A stretch of 64,000 nt of DNA from Tetrapyrgos nigripes (GCA_013368315.1 JAACJM010000026.1:372001-436000); one strand, 5' to 3'; shown: positions 32,706-44,311, counted from the first letter of the stretch. Notes: generated by a model not told the origin, from the sequence alone. Numbers and translations: made by a program.

Positions 32706-33573
32706 ATGTCCTCACGCGGCGACTATCGACGACGCGAACGAAGCCGCGACAGAGACGAACGGGATAGAGACAGAGACAGAGACAGATATTCCAGAGGCGG
32801 AAGAAGCCACTATCGTGATGAAGGTCGACGACGTTCGAGTAGATCCCGAAGTCCTCGTCGAGACCGAGACCGAAAAGGTGGGTTATTCTTTCTTTCAAAG
32901 GAATTTTGTCTGAAAGGACCTGTGCCTCCTCAGACCGCCGTGATTACGACCATGATTATGATAGAGACAGAGACAGGGACCGTAATGATTCCAGAAGAGA
33001 CCGGGACAGACGAGATAAAAAGCCTAGAGACGACGACAGACGTGACGATGACCGGGACGAACCTCGACGCCCGACTACGTCTCAACATCCAGAATCAAAA
33101 GGTTCTGATCATTGGTGTGTTTAATCATAATCCAAGCTAACTTCCTTTGACAGACTATTCCTCAAAACCTCGCGTAAACCTCGATCCTGATGCCCCAGAT
33201 GATCCTCGAGGTGACAGTACTCCTATGGAAGAAGTCTCTGAAGACGACGATGCGGCCATGATGGCGATGATGGGCATGGCTGGTTTTGGTTCTACTAAGG
33301 TCCGTCCTCCACAATAAACATGCGAGTATAAACGGGTCTAATGAGTCCTTTAGGGTAAACAAGTGCAAGGAAACCAAGAAGGAGGAGTCGACATCAAGAA
33401 GATTCGGACGTGGAGACAATACATGAACAGGTCTGTGCATTCTTTCTCTAGTTTTGCTTGTATGCTAACGACTACCTTTAGACGTGGAGGCTTCAACAGG
33501 TTAGAATTATGTCGCTCATATGTTTCCTGCCTAATCTGGATCTTTCAACAGGCCACTGGACAAGATCAAGTGA
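32706..33573 (+). CDS. SNRNP27: U4/U6.U5 tri-snRNP 27 kDa-like protein
   Basis: Component of the spliceosomal tri-snRNP. Exons are 32706-32877, 32934-33101, 33154-33299, 33354-33430, 33482-33499 and 33552-33573, giving 200 residues. The N-terminal half is a dense Arg/Asp/Ser (RS/RD) domain with RDRDRDRD tracts. The C-terminal conserved block is complete: MMAMMGMAGFGSTKGKQV, DIKKIRTWRQYMNRRGGFNR and PLDKIK. The last two coding exons are only 18 and 22 bases, yet they join in frame to make the most conserved segment, which strongly supports the splice model. Confidence 0.92.
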
Positions 33574-33841
33574 ATGTCGCTGTGCTCGAAGCTGTCTTGA
33601 GGAATCTAACCCAGTTAAGTCAAATATCAACTCTTTCGAACGGTTGCTTTCATTGCATGTACAGTCCAACTCGTTTCTACTAGCTTACACGACATACATG
33701 ACATCTAATTTCCTCATTAACAATTGGCAGTGAGAATGATACAAGAGCAACGCATGTAGATAGAGAGGAAGAGCCGTTAAAATAGTATCATCATGCGTAC
33801 ACTAAGCCATTCTAGCGGCGCTAAATAGGGAAGTCCATGCT

Positions 33842-34359
33842 TTAGAACCCGTGCACCTTGATGGTGGACTTCTCAATCCCATTGTCGACAAGGAAGGTAG
33901 AGATCTTGTTACGTTGATCGCCTTGGAGCTGAATAACCTGACCCATCTTCTCATCATCAACAAGAGTGCCGTTACAGGCGAATTCCTAGTTGTAGATTGG
34001 ACATTAGACATAGCTAAAACGACGGATCAACGAAAGTCGAGGGAAAAAAATACCTTCTTGAAAGCCTTAATCAGCTTCTTAGGGTCGTACTCTGTTAAGC
34101 CGCTTAGAAGGTGCACAAATGCGACTTGTGAAAAGTAGACTCACGTTTGGGCAACCCTTGGAGGGTAGTCAACGTCTTCCTTCCATTCCTCTGCTGGATA
34201 CGAATATGAATGTAGTCTGCTTGGGAGCCAACGTCCTGGGTTTCTCCAAGCGGGTCCTCGTCTGCAAAGGGATCTGTGAAGGATGGGGGGCTGAGATGAG
34301 GTCCTGATGGAAGATAAGATAAGATGCTAACCAAAGTTATTGAGGTTCTGCACGCTCAT
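33842..34359 (-). CDS. SUI1: Translation initiation factor eIF1 (SUI1)
   Basis: Controls start-codon fidelity in the 43S complex. Exons are 34332-34359, 34145-34273, 34054-34091 and 33842-33985, giving 112 residues, the exact family size. It reads MSVQNLNNFDPFADED, then YIHIRIQQRNGRKTLTTLQG, LPKQYDPKKLIKAFKKEFAC, NGTLVDDEKMGQVIQLQGDQ and ends STIKVHGF. All are hallmark SUI1 segments. The upstream gene FYV7 starts 178 bases away in the opposite direction. Confidence 0.96.
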
Positions 34360-34537
34360 GCGATGCTCAGAGAAATACAAAGATGAAGACTGAGTGGGGT
34401 TTTGTACAGAGAGACGATGGAAGAACCGGAAGGAAGGGAAGGGAGGAAACTGTTCAGTCAGTCGGCTCATCTGATGATATATATCCCTAAGGTTAGGGTC
34501 TGCTTCCTTTTGAAGAACTATCTCCGCTTGAGTCATC

Positions 34538-35049
34538 ATGACGAAAAAACCTCCAACTTTCAAGCACCACCCGCCCTCTAGAGGTATCTTTCACTGTCAT
34601 TGAACAATCTATGTACACTGACAGTTTTTGTAGCAAAAGCGCTCAAAAAGGCTTGGGTAGAGAAAGCGAAAATCAAGAGCAAATGGAAGGCCGAAAAACG
34701 AAAGCTGGGGCTGACAAGAAAGACGGAAGATTTAGACGCTGTGCACGGCGATGACTCCAGTGGACCCATTCCTGATGAAGAGCACAGCGAACCTCAGGCC
34801 TCCACGTCATGTACGCAGCCGCATCCTGGCTCAACTCGACAAAATCGCAAGGGCGATGTCCGTGGACCTGACATTCGCGAGATGGCAAAACGAGCGTATT
34901 CCCGGGAATCGCTACATACGTATAAATCGGACCCACTGCATCGAAAAAATAATCACGGCAAGCAAGGTGGAGGGAAGGGTCGGGGACAGCCCAATATGTC
35001 GATGCGTATGAATGTGATGCTGGAGAAAATCAAACGAGATTTTGCATGA
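34538..35049 (+). CDS. FYV7: rRNA-processing protein, Fyv7 family
   Basis: Small basic nucleolar factor linked to 18S rRNA maturation. Exons are 34538-34583 and 34634-35049, giving 153 residues. The N-terminal VAKALKKAWVEKAKIKSKW and the C-terminal GKGRGQPNMSMRMNVMLEKI are the conserved ends of the rRNA_processing family, separated by an acidic, Ser-rich spacer. High Lys/Arg content fits a nucleolar protein. Family assignment rests on the two ends, so it is good rather than certain. It ends 6 bases from the convergent PPP4R2 stop. Confidence 0.7.
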
Positions 35050-35055
35050 TAAAGT

Positions 35056-36028
35056 TCATGATTTTGTATTTTCCTTGTCCTCGTCTACAAGCATCGCGTC
35101 TCTCGCTTCTCCTTCCTCGTCCTCTGCCTCTACCTCTGCCTTGACAAACCTGGATTCCAGACTTTGGATTATAGGACCACTCGTCACAGAGGAAATAGCA
35201 ACGGGTTGTTCGCTCATATGCCCTGGTCCGGGATCGTCCAGTTCGTCGACGAGACCGAGCGCTTTTGGTTCTAGTGCCTCGGGATGACCTCCGCTGATAG
35301 GACCTGCGGCACTCAAGGCCAGAGGAGAAGGTGGCGGACTACGAGATTTTGATCTCCGTGCGTCTTCGTGTAAGAATGGAATGGGAGAGAATAAGGGAGT
35401 AGTTGGTGCAGATTGTGAGGCAGACGCCATAGAGACCATGCTGTGTGGAACAGTTTCTGTGTCTTTTTCTGTTGGTATAGGGAAGCTATCGCGAGTAGAG
35501 GTGACCAGTAGTGATTTTTCAACAGCGCGAAGATACTTTCCGATAGATTTGTAGTGTTTCTTGGGAGAAATACAGAGTTCGCATACGCGTTGAATTGTGA
35601 AAGGAGGTTCACTGAGAGCGATATTAGATGTAAGCCTTAGGAATAATGATAGGAGCGCACGAATCAAACTCGTCGAGCTGAGCGAAAATGTAACCCTTCA
35701 TTTCGGACGCCTGCTCTTGATTCATGTAGCTGATTGGTGATTCGATCATGGTGTTGTTGTCTCTAGTTCTTGGGGGAAACGGTGGGAGCTTGAGGGAGCC
35801 ATTTGGGAGAGAAATGGGAAGAAAGGATGGCGGAGGAGACTGGGGACGCGACTCGGTTAGAAAGACCTGGATATTCTGCAGAAAGAAATGAGAAAAAGCG
35901 ATAGAAAAGAAAAGGAGAAAGACCTGTTCGAGCTTTTTCTTGATAATGTCGCGAAGTATGGGCCAAGGAACGTCAAGCTGGTCCTCGTTGGCAACGGATT
36001 GCAGGTGAAGATCGTCCTGGGAGGACAT
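35056..36028 (-). CDS. PPP4R2: Protein phosphatase 4 regulatory subunit 2
   Basis: Regulatory subunit of the PP4 phosphatase (yeast Psy4), which acts on DNA-damage checkpoint targets. Exons are 35924-36028, 35661-35875 and 35056-35611, giving 291 residues. Conserved pieces are DVPWPILRDIIKKKLEQ, MKGYIFAQLDEFDSEPPFTI and QRVCELCISPKKHYKSIGKY followed by EKSLLVTST. The C-terminal half is acidic and disordered. The start at 36028 gives a rather short N-terminus; an alternative first exon starting MSLQNNIQTAVATGHK at about 36120 could not be joined in frame with a normal intron. Confidence 0.85.
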
Positions 36029-36570
36029 CCGTGGCTCTGTCGTGGCTGTGAATACCTGACGACTGCTTTAAATTTATGACCAGTAGCTACAGCCGTTTGT
36101 ATATTGTTCTGGAGGCTCATAATCAGTCCTTTGAATGTCAGTGAAGCAGCGACGGTAGTCCGCGCTCTGCCCTTCGAGCATGCTTTAAAAACCTTTTTCT
36201 AGAGATGCTGCAACGCCCATTTTTGTAGTCACCTTCCTACTGCATTTGGTACCGTGTGTGGAAATCCAGCGAAGCTCAGGCCCAGCTCAACGAGTCACAG
36301 TCTGATTAGAACAGCCAATGAGTTTGGCAATTTCTGAAATGGGCATGTCCTCCTTCCACCACTGGATCATCCGCTTTCCGAAGTTCTGAATCTATCCCCA
36401 GCGTCCTCGGCATGCTGATTTGTATTCAGATAAGCGCGTCATCGCCTGCTGCGCAATCTATTGAATTCGAAGGTACTTACAAATACAAATAGACAGCGGT
36501 CTCCCGAGACCAGAATAATATGCAAACGGCTGTATCTACCAAGTATCTACGCATCCCAGAAAACACTTCA
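36029..36570. other. Gap between PPP4R2 and the PAP2 gene
   Basis: A 542-base region with no intact gene. It holds the transposase-like relic listed at 36287-36413 and presumably the promoters of both flanking genes. Confidence 0.6.
36287..36413 (-). pseudogene. Transposase-type helix-turn-helix relic
   Basis: From the ATG at 36413 one frame reads MPRTLGIDSELRK. One base out of frame it continues KRMIQWWKEDMPISEIAKL and IGCSNQTVTR before a TGA at 36287. The pattern (basic helix, Trp-Trp, then SEIAKLIGCSNQTV) is a homeodomain-like HTH such as starts Tc1/mariner-class transposases in fungi. Nothing of the catalytic DDE domain is nearby and I see no terminal inverted repeats, so it is a fragment. 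Confidence 0.55.
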
Positions 36571-38332
36571 ATGACCCCACTTTTCAAGAAGAACAGAAAG
36601 CTCATCCTCTCGTATGCTCCAGACTGGTCCGTATCTCCTTCACATCATTCTTCTCGTATCTAACTTTGTGACAGGCTCCTTACTATCGCCCTAGGGTTCG
36701 TCTGGTTACTTTTAATCGTGTGCCAGAGACTAAGTGTAATGTGCTAGTGCCGTGTTCTTCTCTCTTGATAAAGTCGAGGGCTATAGACGCGAATTCTCAC
36801 TCGCCGACACCTCGTACGTCCTTCCATCGCATCCTCGTCCTTAGAATTAACGGGGCTTCCATAGATTAAGACATACGTCCGTCCGCTTATCTTCTACATC
36901 CTATCGCATTATATACTGAAACAGCTTCTCGTTAGCTATGCCGTTCATGAGCGTGTCCCCGTGCGTCCTCGAATCCTCATCTCGCAAACTGGTTCTAACC
37001 TCTTTCCAGAATGTAGCCTTATACTTGATTTGCTTTGCAGCGCCATTCCTACTCATGCCTGTCATAAATCTTCTCACTATACGCTCTTGGTGGGACTTTC
37101 ATAACAGTCTGTGTCTTTCCCTCTTCGCCGCCCATCTTTTTGACCTCTACTGTCCAGGCTCACTCGGTTGTTCGTAGCCTGCGCAGCTCGTTCCCACTCC
37201 CAAGTTCTGACTGTCTTGTAGTGGTTCTTGGCTTGGCCCTAGCCGGCTCCATTACGCAGTTCACAAAAATAACGGTTCGTGGTATTCCCCTCATTTCTAG
37301 ATTCTGTCACTTATTTATAACTTGCAGGTCGGTCGCCCTCGTCCCGGTATGTTAGACTCGTGCCGTTCCCCCTGTCATAGTCCCGTTTTTGACTATTCCT
37401 GTAGATCTCATTGATCGATGTCAGCCCCTCAATGGCTCAGTAGACCCGACCTATGGTCTTTCGACCGACGCAGTCTGCACACGAACTGACCTGCTCAATG
37501 ACGGTTTTCGCAGCTTTCCATCTGGGCACTCGAGCAGTGTGTTTTGACCGCTCAGATTACCATTGCCATGACTAAATCTTTATCTGCTCCAGTGTCGTTT
37601 GCCGGCCTTGGCTTCTTGGCGTTCTACCTCGCTGGCAAAGTTCACCTCTTTGACGAACGGGGGTATACTGTGTGTCTCATTGCTGTGCTTCCTTTCGGGC
37701 GGCAAGTTCTGACAAGAGTTGCGTCATTTAGGGAAAAGCATGGTTATCTCTCACCCCCTTTGCTGGCGCTGCTTTGGTCGCCATCTCTCGGACTATGGAT
37801 TATCGACGTAATGTTTCCTCCATTTTTAGGTTCATTGAAACGCTGAATTTGATATGTTTTCTTCGTCTTCAGATCACTGGCAAGACGTCCTAGTTGGATC
37901 ACTCCTCGGAACAGTCATGTCTTACTTTGCGTGAGCATTTATGATTGGTTGTGAGATGAAACGAACCCTGACGCCCCATTACCCAGATATCGCCAGTACT
38001 ATCCCGAGCTATCCTCGCTGGTGTCACATCTTCCGTATTCTCCTCGACTTAGGTACCATGGGGATAACGAAGGCGTCTTGCCTTTACACCATCATCGTAG
38101 CCCTTCTGGCTCAGAGGAAATAACGGGGCAGAACGGGAACGGACGTCCTGGACAGAATCTCGTGCGCCGTTATACTGATGAACCGATTGACTATGAACTG
38201 GAACAAACTGCAAGACGCCCTGATCCGGGCCCATTGGAAGATATTTGGAGCGAAGGACAGAGGAACGACGGGATCAGGGACCCTTCCCAGCATACCCCGG
38301 GAGTTGTGGAGACTGATTTTTCAAGGACTTGA
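36571..38332 (+). CDS. PAP2-family lipid phosphate phosphatase (DPP1/LPP type)
   Basis: Dephosphorylates diacylglycerol pyrophosphate or phosphatidate in membranes. Thirteen exons: 36571-36626, 36675-36695, 36748-36813, 36865-36876, 36936-36960, 37010-37166, 37222-37274, 37328-37346, 37405-37536, 37593-37669, 37732-37807, 37873-37930 and 37987-38332, giving 365 residues. The three phosphatase motifs are present: KITVGRPRPD (KxxxxxxRP), PSGHSS and SRTMDYRHHWQDVLVG (SRxxxxxHxxxD). They are set among six membrane spans. A Gly/Arg-rich cytosolic tail follows. The region 37110-37166 carries about 17 extra residues relative to the usual family and may hide another intron. Confidence 0.87.
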
Positions 38333-38466
38333 GCATTGCATAACCTGTGGCATATTTCGGACACTTTACACATTATCGACTTTATCATTATAGTCAAACA
38401 ATAATGACTGCGCCTAAGCTACTGAAGTCTGTCTATATTGAGTGTATGTATATGTAATAACGTATG

Positions 38467-40278
38467 TCAAGGCGAAAGAGGCCTCCACTCATCTATTACT
38501 GCTTCCTCGTCATGAAGTCTCATTCCACTGAGAGCGGATGGAAAGCCAAACTCGGACTTTTCCTCGTCTTCTTTTTCATCATCTGGAAAGGCATATTCCA
38601 AACCTAGAAAGTCGGATTTCTCGGGATACTCGTCCATGAACATGGAAAGAGCTTCTTTATTAATCCTGGACCTGGAAAACTTGACGCCGCCATGCTCGGA
38701 ATGTGAAGTTTGGTCTATTTTCTTCCTCCCTTCCAAATATTCCCAGGTGCCGTCAGATCTCCACATACGCTCCATCTCCTCCCGTTCCTGCGCTGACCTT
38801 TCGAAGGCTTGCAACTCGCCATCAGCAAAAAGCTCGTCATCGAGGATACCAGCTTCGCCGCCACGAGCAAGTGAAAGTAGCTGAAGACGTGTTGGTAAAC
38901 TTTGTGATGACGCGGTAAAGGTGGGGGCAGAGAGAAGATAGGAAGTCAAGGGAAGGTAATCGAGCTTGCTGGAAGAACTAGATTCATGGGTGTTGGGGGA
39001 GAAGGGTATCGTCGAGGTGGGTATAGGGGCTGTAAGTGGTTCGACAAGAAACTGAGTCGCGTCTCTGATTCTTGTGTTTAGTCTCCGTTTCTTCGCAGGA
39101 GGCAAAGCGAGTTCCAGAGTGCGCGATGTTTCCATCTCGCAGTCAATGAAATCGTCACCGTTGTCGTAATCGTCTTTGATTTCTAGCGGTTCTGTGGGGC
39201 GAGCATTCTCCAACATCTTGTTCCATATTTCGTCTTTCCATACAATTGCATCCTTTAGGCCACGAGCAACTATCACCCTTTTCGAGACAGTGGCCCGATT
39301 GCCCATTTTTGTGTAGCTGCTGAGCCATTCGACTTCTGCGATCCATTTAACCACTTCGTCCTGGAGAAGTTTATAGTGATTCATCACAATACCCTTCCCA
39401 ATGTGACATCTAGACGCAAAGAATGCAGCGATATCTCCGAGACGAGAAAGAGAAGTACGCGCCTCGGCTTCTAGAGCAAGGATGAATACAGCACAAGCTG
39501 CCGACGCAGGGGACATTTGAGATAAGCCTTGTGAGTAGAAACGAGGAAGCTGCTCGGATAATGATCGAGCACTCTCTGCAGCGACCTGAACTGGGATACG
39601 TTTGAGTTCAGCACGAGCGGCGGACGGAAGATCAGAAGGTTCTGTGGATGACTGAAGAGCAGACACAAGGTGCATCTGAAGAGTAGACAGAAATCCAGAT
39701 GGACCACTGGAAGGCAAGGAAATGTGAAGAACATCGAGGACAGACGCGAGTGCGCGGCAAAGCTTGATATGATCTAGCTGCAGAAGAATTGCTATATCGC
39801 GAAGAGAATCTGGACGTTTAGACTCTCTGAGCGCGATAGACAGGGAAGCACCCGCAACTAGTTTGGCTTTGCTTCCCCAGCGAAAGTGCCCGGTCCTCAT
39901 AGCCTGGTCAAACAACGTGCAGGCACGCGGGGCGAGACCCGGGGCCGTCAGAGAGACAGCAAGTGAATGGATAAAAGCATGGATCGATAACTGAAGGAGA
40001 GAATGAGAGTTGGGACGTGAAATAATAAGATAGGCAAGACTTACCGTGTTCCTCGTCCACGTAGCCTGCCTGCTCTCTCCAGCGAGGTGACGATGGAAGG
40101 TAGACGGAATAAGGGTCGAGGGTTGAGATGAAGATAGGTCCAGCTGATCTGTCAAAACGACTTGAGAAGGATCAACTAGTGTGCCACACGAGGTGCAAAT
40201 CAATGAACCAGCGTCTTCGTTCCAAAGCGTGTCACTTGCGTTGCAGCATTTCATCGAAGGAGTATCCAACTTGAGCAC
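38467..40278 (-). CDS. TFIIB-like protein with zinc ribbon and cyclin folds
   Basis: Exons are 40045-40278 and 38467-39990, giving 585 residues. The N-terminus MKCCNASDTLWNEDAGSLIC..CG resembles a TFIIB/Brf zinc ribbon, but the first metal pair is CC rather than CxxC. Two cyclin-like helical repeats follow (KLVAGASLSIALRESKRPDS, ASAACAVFILALEAEA, NHYKLLQDEVVKWI), then an acidic segment and basic KKRRLNTR. It may be a Brf1/Brf2-type factor for RNA polymerase III or a basidiomycete TFIIB paralogue. The 54-base intron 39991-40044 is open in frame, so the unspliced form would also be translatable. Confidence 0.68.
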   Translation of the reverse strand: MLKLDTPSMKCCNASDTLWNEDAGSLICTSCGTLVDPSQVVLTDQLDLSSSQPSTLIPSTFHRHLAGESRQATWTRNTVSLAYLIISRPNSHSLLQLSIHAFIHSLAVSLTAPGLAPRACTLFDQAMRTGHFRWGSKAKLVAGASLSIALRESKRPDSLRDIAILLQLDHIKLCRALASVLDVLHISLPSSGPSGFLSTLQMHLVSALQSSTEPSDLPSAARAELKRIPVQVAAESARSLSEQLPRFYSQGLSQMSPASAACAVFILALEAEARTSLSRLGDIAAFFASRCHIGKGIVMNHYKLLQDEVVKWIAEVEWLSSYTKMGNRATVSKRVIVARGLKDAIVWKDEIWNKMLENARPTEPLEIKDDYDNGDDFIDCEMETSRTLELALPPAKKRRLNTRIRDATQFLVEPLTAPIPTSTIPFSPNTHESSSSSKLDYLPLTSYLLSAPTFTASSQSLPTRLQLLSLARGGEAGILDDELFADGELQAFERSAQEREEMERMWRSDGTWEYLEGRKKIDQTSHSEHGGVKFSRSRINKEALSMFMDEYPEKSDFLGLEYAFPDDEKEDEEKSEFGFPSALSGMRLHDEEAVIDEWRPLSP

Positions 40279-40400
40279 GGGAATTTAAATAACTGCTAGA
40301 CTCCCTCACGTGAAGGCCTGTCTGGGACTCTGGACCTGTGCATTTAGTAACAGCCCAGCTATAAAAGTCATGTCTGGGTGCCCCATTTTGTGAACTAGAA

Positions 40401-43297
40401 ATGCCACCTCCAGCCCACCAGTTTGAGTCCAAGCCGTCCTCCGCCCTCAGGCGTCGTCTCTCTTCTCACACCTCTTCCAAGAAGCCTAATGTAGCTGCCA
40501 CCTTCACTAGCTTGACTGCAAGTACCTCTAGTTTCGTTCCTTCTAGTCTTCGTTGACCTCTTTTACAGCCCATGTGGGCTGGTATCGCTGGGAGTCCGAT
40601 CAACAACAACACTCAGTATGAAATTGCTATATCGATTCACGATTCTGTCTACAGTACCGATTATACGTCGATTGCCATCCCATACTCTCAGGGAAACCTC
40701 GAGAAGACTGGCGCCGACGTCGAACAAAAAGTTCTTGACACTCTCCGTATGTTTTCCGAGTCCCACCTCTGTAAGTTTTTGGGTGCCGGTGTCACTCTTT
40801 CGTTGTTGAGAGAGGTATGCATGGTCTGTCCGTGTGTCTGTCTTGCCTGTCTCATTCACGTCGATTAGGCTCCCAACATCTGTACCCGGCTTTGGAAGGA
40901 GATGGACATTGTCCCCATTGTCTTCAACATCAAGCCTTATCACACCGATTCTGTGACGCGTACTAATATCAAGCATCGTATCTCGTCCACTACCGGTTCT
41001 TATGTCCCATCCGGTGCCGAAACTCCTACCGTGTACGTGGAATCTAGCCATCTATCCGCTGCTGCCCCGCATCTGGGTACCGGTGTCTCTGGAAAACTAC
41101 CTATTCCTCGCACCCTCGACGAGCAGGCTGATTCTGCCGCTCGTAAATGTCTGCAATACTACGGTCCCAATAACAACCCTCGTCTCACCATTGGGCCTCG
41201 TAACCAGGTGACGGTAGATGCTGCGGGCAAGATCCATCTGATCGACGACTTGGACGAGTACAGAAAGACGGTCGGACAAAAGTACGTTGTATTATCTCCA
41301 CCACATCGAGGCTAATCCCCGCAATCTGCTCAGGACCTGGGACGCTGTGACAAAACTCGCCGATGAATTGAGAGAAAAGAAGACTAAGATTGGGTTCTTC
41401 TCTTCTACGCCACAAGGAGGTAGGACTGACGTTATGTTCTTTCGAAATGTCAACTGACAATGCACGTTTTTACACAGGTGGTGTTGCCCTGGTACGATGG
41501 CTTTTTTCAAGTTTCTGGACTTGAAATGACTGAATAGCAAAAATTTCATAGATGCGGCACGCCCTGATCAGGTTTTTAGCATTGCTTGATGTCGATGTGG
41601 CGTGGTGAGTATATCTCTGGGGACATCGATATCCCCACAATCTTTCGATCTTGATACATGTGTCCTGATCCATAAATTGACTGGACAGGTATGTACCGAA
41701 CCCCTCGCCGAGTGTCTTCAGGACCACAAAGAACAACCACAACATTCTTCAAGGCGTAGCTGCTCCAGATCTTCGGCTCACCCAGTCTGCCAAAGAAAAC
41801 TTTGATGCTTGGATCCTCAAGAATGGTCTTCGCTGGACTGCTGAAGGAGGCCCCCTCGCACCCGGAGGCGTGGACGTTGCATTCATCGGTGCGTATCACA
41901 ATCTCCTCATGAAGCCGCGGACGCGGACACTTAAACCTTTTCAGACGATCCCCAGATGCCGGGTCTAATTCCACTGATCCGTAAAGTCCGCCCCGAACTA
42001 CCAATCATTTACCGTTCGCACATCGAGATTCGTAGTGATCTGGTGCATGTTCCTGGATCTCCCCAAGAAGAAGTCTGGAAGTATCTTTGGAATAACATTC
42101 AGCTTGCGGACCTTTTCATCAGTCAGTATCTACTGGTTGTAACCTCTTCGTTTCTCAGTATCCGGCATAGGTCATCCCGTAAACAAGTTTGTACCGGACG
42201 ACGTCCCCATCGAAAAGCTCGCGCTTCTCGGAGCTGCGACTGATTGGTAAGGGTCAGATTTCTGTGCTTTGTCTCGTCATACTTAATGGTGGTGCCTAGG
42301 CTTGATGGATTGAACAAAGAACTCGACCCATGGGATTCCTCTTTCTACATGGGCGAATTCCGTAGCCTCTGTGCTAAGGAAAAGATGGTTGAGTTGAAGT
42401 GGCCTCACCGAGAATACTTTGTCCAAGTCGGTACGTCGCTATCCGTATGCTATACCGCACAAAATTTTCATTGAAGCTGTTGAAGCTCGTTTCGATCCGG
42501 CAAAGGGTATTCCGAATGTAATCGATTCCTATGCCCGTTTCAGAAAATTGTTGTCGACTCACTCCCCCAATGCTACCGAGGATGAGATCCCTCAGCTTTT
42601 GATTTGTGGCCACGGCGCTGTTGATGACCCCGACGCTTCGTGGGTTTTTTTTTTTTCCCTTTTTGCAATAGTTGTGTTCTAATATGCATGGTCAGCATTA
42701 TCTACGACCAGGTCATCCAACTCATTCTCTCTGACAAGTATAGAGAGTATGCTCAAGACATCATCGTCATGAGGCTCCCACCTAGCGATCAACGTAAGGA
42801 TATGCATCACTGCTGGAAAACGTCATACTGATGGACTTTCTCCAGTACTTAATGCACTGATGTCCAACGCCCGCATTGCTATGCAGCTCTCCACCCGCGA
42901 AGGCTTCGAAGTCAAGGTCTCGGAAGCCATCCATGCCGGTATTCCTATCATTGCATGCAAGACTGGTGGTATTCCTCTGCAAGTCGAAAACGGCAAGAGT
43001 GGTTATTTGACAGAACCTGGAGACAACGCTTCTGTTGCCCAACATCTGCTCGATTTGTACACGGACGAGCCTTTGTACAAGAAGATGAGCGAGTATGCCA
43101 AAACTCATGTGTCGGACGAGGTTGGCACAGTGGGTAATGCAGCAGCATGGCTGTACCTTGCTGTCATGTACTCTCGTGGAGAGAAGATTCAGCCCAAGGG
43201 TGCTTGGCTCAATGACCTCCTGAGACAGGAGACTGGGACCGAGTATACTGACGATGAACCCAGGCTTCCGAGAGCTGGCTTGAATGTCCAAGGATAG
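40401..43297 (+). CDS. Trehalose phosphorylase, retaining GT4 type
   Basis: Reversible phosphorolysis of trehalose to glucose and alpha-glucose-1-phosphate in mushroom-forming fungi. Thirteen exons: 40401-40517, 40569-40814, 40869-41281, 41334-41419, 41478-41491, 41552-41604, 41689-41888, 41945-42121, 42171-42246, 42300-42430, 42486-42639, 42696-42793 and 42846-43297, giving 738 residues, the family size. Diagnostic stretches: MWAGIAGSPINNNTQYEIAI, FSSTPQGGGVALMRHALIRF, VAWYVPNPSPSVFRTTKNNH, IYRSHIEIRSDLVHV, and the GT-B donor site QLSTREGFEVKVSEAIHAG. The first intron has a GC donor (ACT|GCAAGT); the fifth exon is only 14 bases and encodes GGVAL. Gene identity is secure. Confidence 0.96.
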
Positions 43298-43509
43298 ACG
43301 AGTAGATATAGAATGATCTAGATGTTGTATACAAAATAGCTGTAGGTCTGTCTTTCTTTCCGTGTTTGTGTGTGTGTGGAATCCTGTAGTAATAGGTTTT
43401 TGGCAATGCAACTTGATCTGATGATGACATTGATAGAACTTCATGTGACCGAGGCTCCTTTCATCAATTGACGTCCAGTGTCGCGTTCATCAGTCTTTGA
43501 CTCGAAAAG

Positions 43510-44311
43510 ATGCAAATGGAACTGGATTTGCCACCTCTTTCCTTCCTTCCTATGTCCACCTTCCCGTCTTCCTCTTCTTCCAAACGTGCTCGCTCCCCAG
43601 ACGAGACTGAAGACTATCATGAACGTCCTTGTGTACGCGCATCTGTCTCACACTAGGAACTACATTGAGATGATTTTCAGAAACGTCCTTCTTTAGCCAC
43701 TGACGCAGACTTGTTCCACCAAGCCCCTTCGTATTTCAATTCCAGAGGTAGCAGATACGCTTCGGAAGACTCCTGGGTCCAACAAGCTGGTGAGCTGACA
43801 ATAGACAGCCCGTTCAGCTCAAGTTCGGAAATGCTTCCTTATGATCATGTAGTCATACGAGGGGAGGGCGATGTTGTACGTCTTGTCCTGAGACCGTTTC
43901 ATCACAAGCTCACAGCTTTCCGAACAGGCAATGGACTGTGACCAGTCAACGAACTCGAAACCTCGTCCACCACCTCTTTTAATCCAAACCACATTTGATT
44001 CATCCCCTCATTTGCGCCAACATATTCACCACCCAAACGATTCTTTGCATAAACAACCACCTTCCGCCCCTCAGCAACCCTGTTTACCAACTATCAATGT
44101 CCTTCCACCGACACCGGACATGTCGGTTCCCCTGAGGGCTGCCACTCCGTTGGATTCGGCTGCATCCACCGACAGTCCGATGTCTGTGCACACTTCTCCT
44201 ATGTCAACCACAAGCTCTCCATCTCGGCGTCATCGTTTTGCTATGGGCCCGCGTGCCGACTGCTGGAAATGTCGTATGGGTGTTAAGGGGCACGCAGTGC
44301 ACCTAGACTGA
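43510..44311 (+). CDS. Unknown protein with C-terminal DCWKCRMGVKGHAVH motif
   Basis: Exons are 43510-43632, 43681-43875 and 43928-44311, giving 233 residues. Most of it is Ser/Pro-rich and disordered with a basic patch SSSSKRARSPDE near the start. The C-terminus GPRADCWKCRMGVKGHAVH resembles a short fungal motif of the form ADCxKCRxxVxGHxxH found at the ends of otherwise unrelated proteins. Two Cys and two His could bind a metal. Its function is not known to me. Confidence 0.65.

Noticed and set aside
36021..36120. Possible extra first exon of PPP4R2 starting MSLQNNIQTAVATGHK
   Set aside because: The only intron that would connect it is 39 bases and gives the wrong phase.
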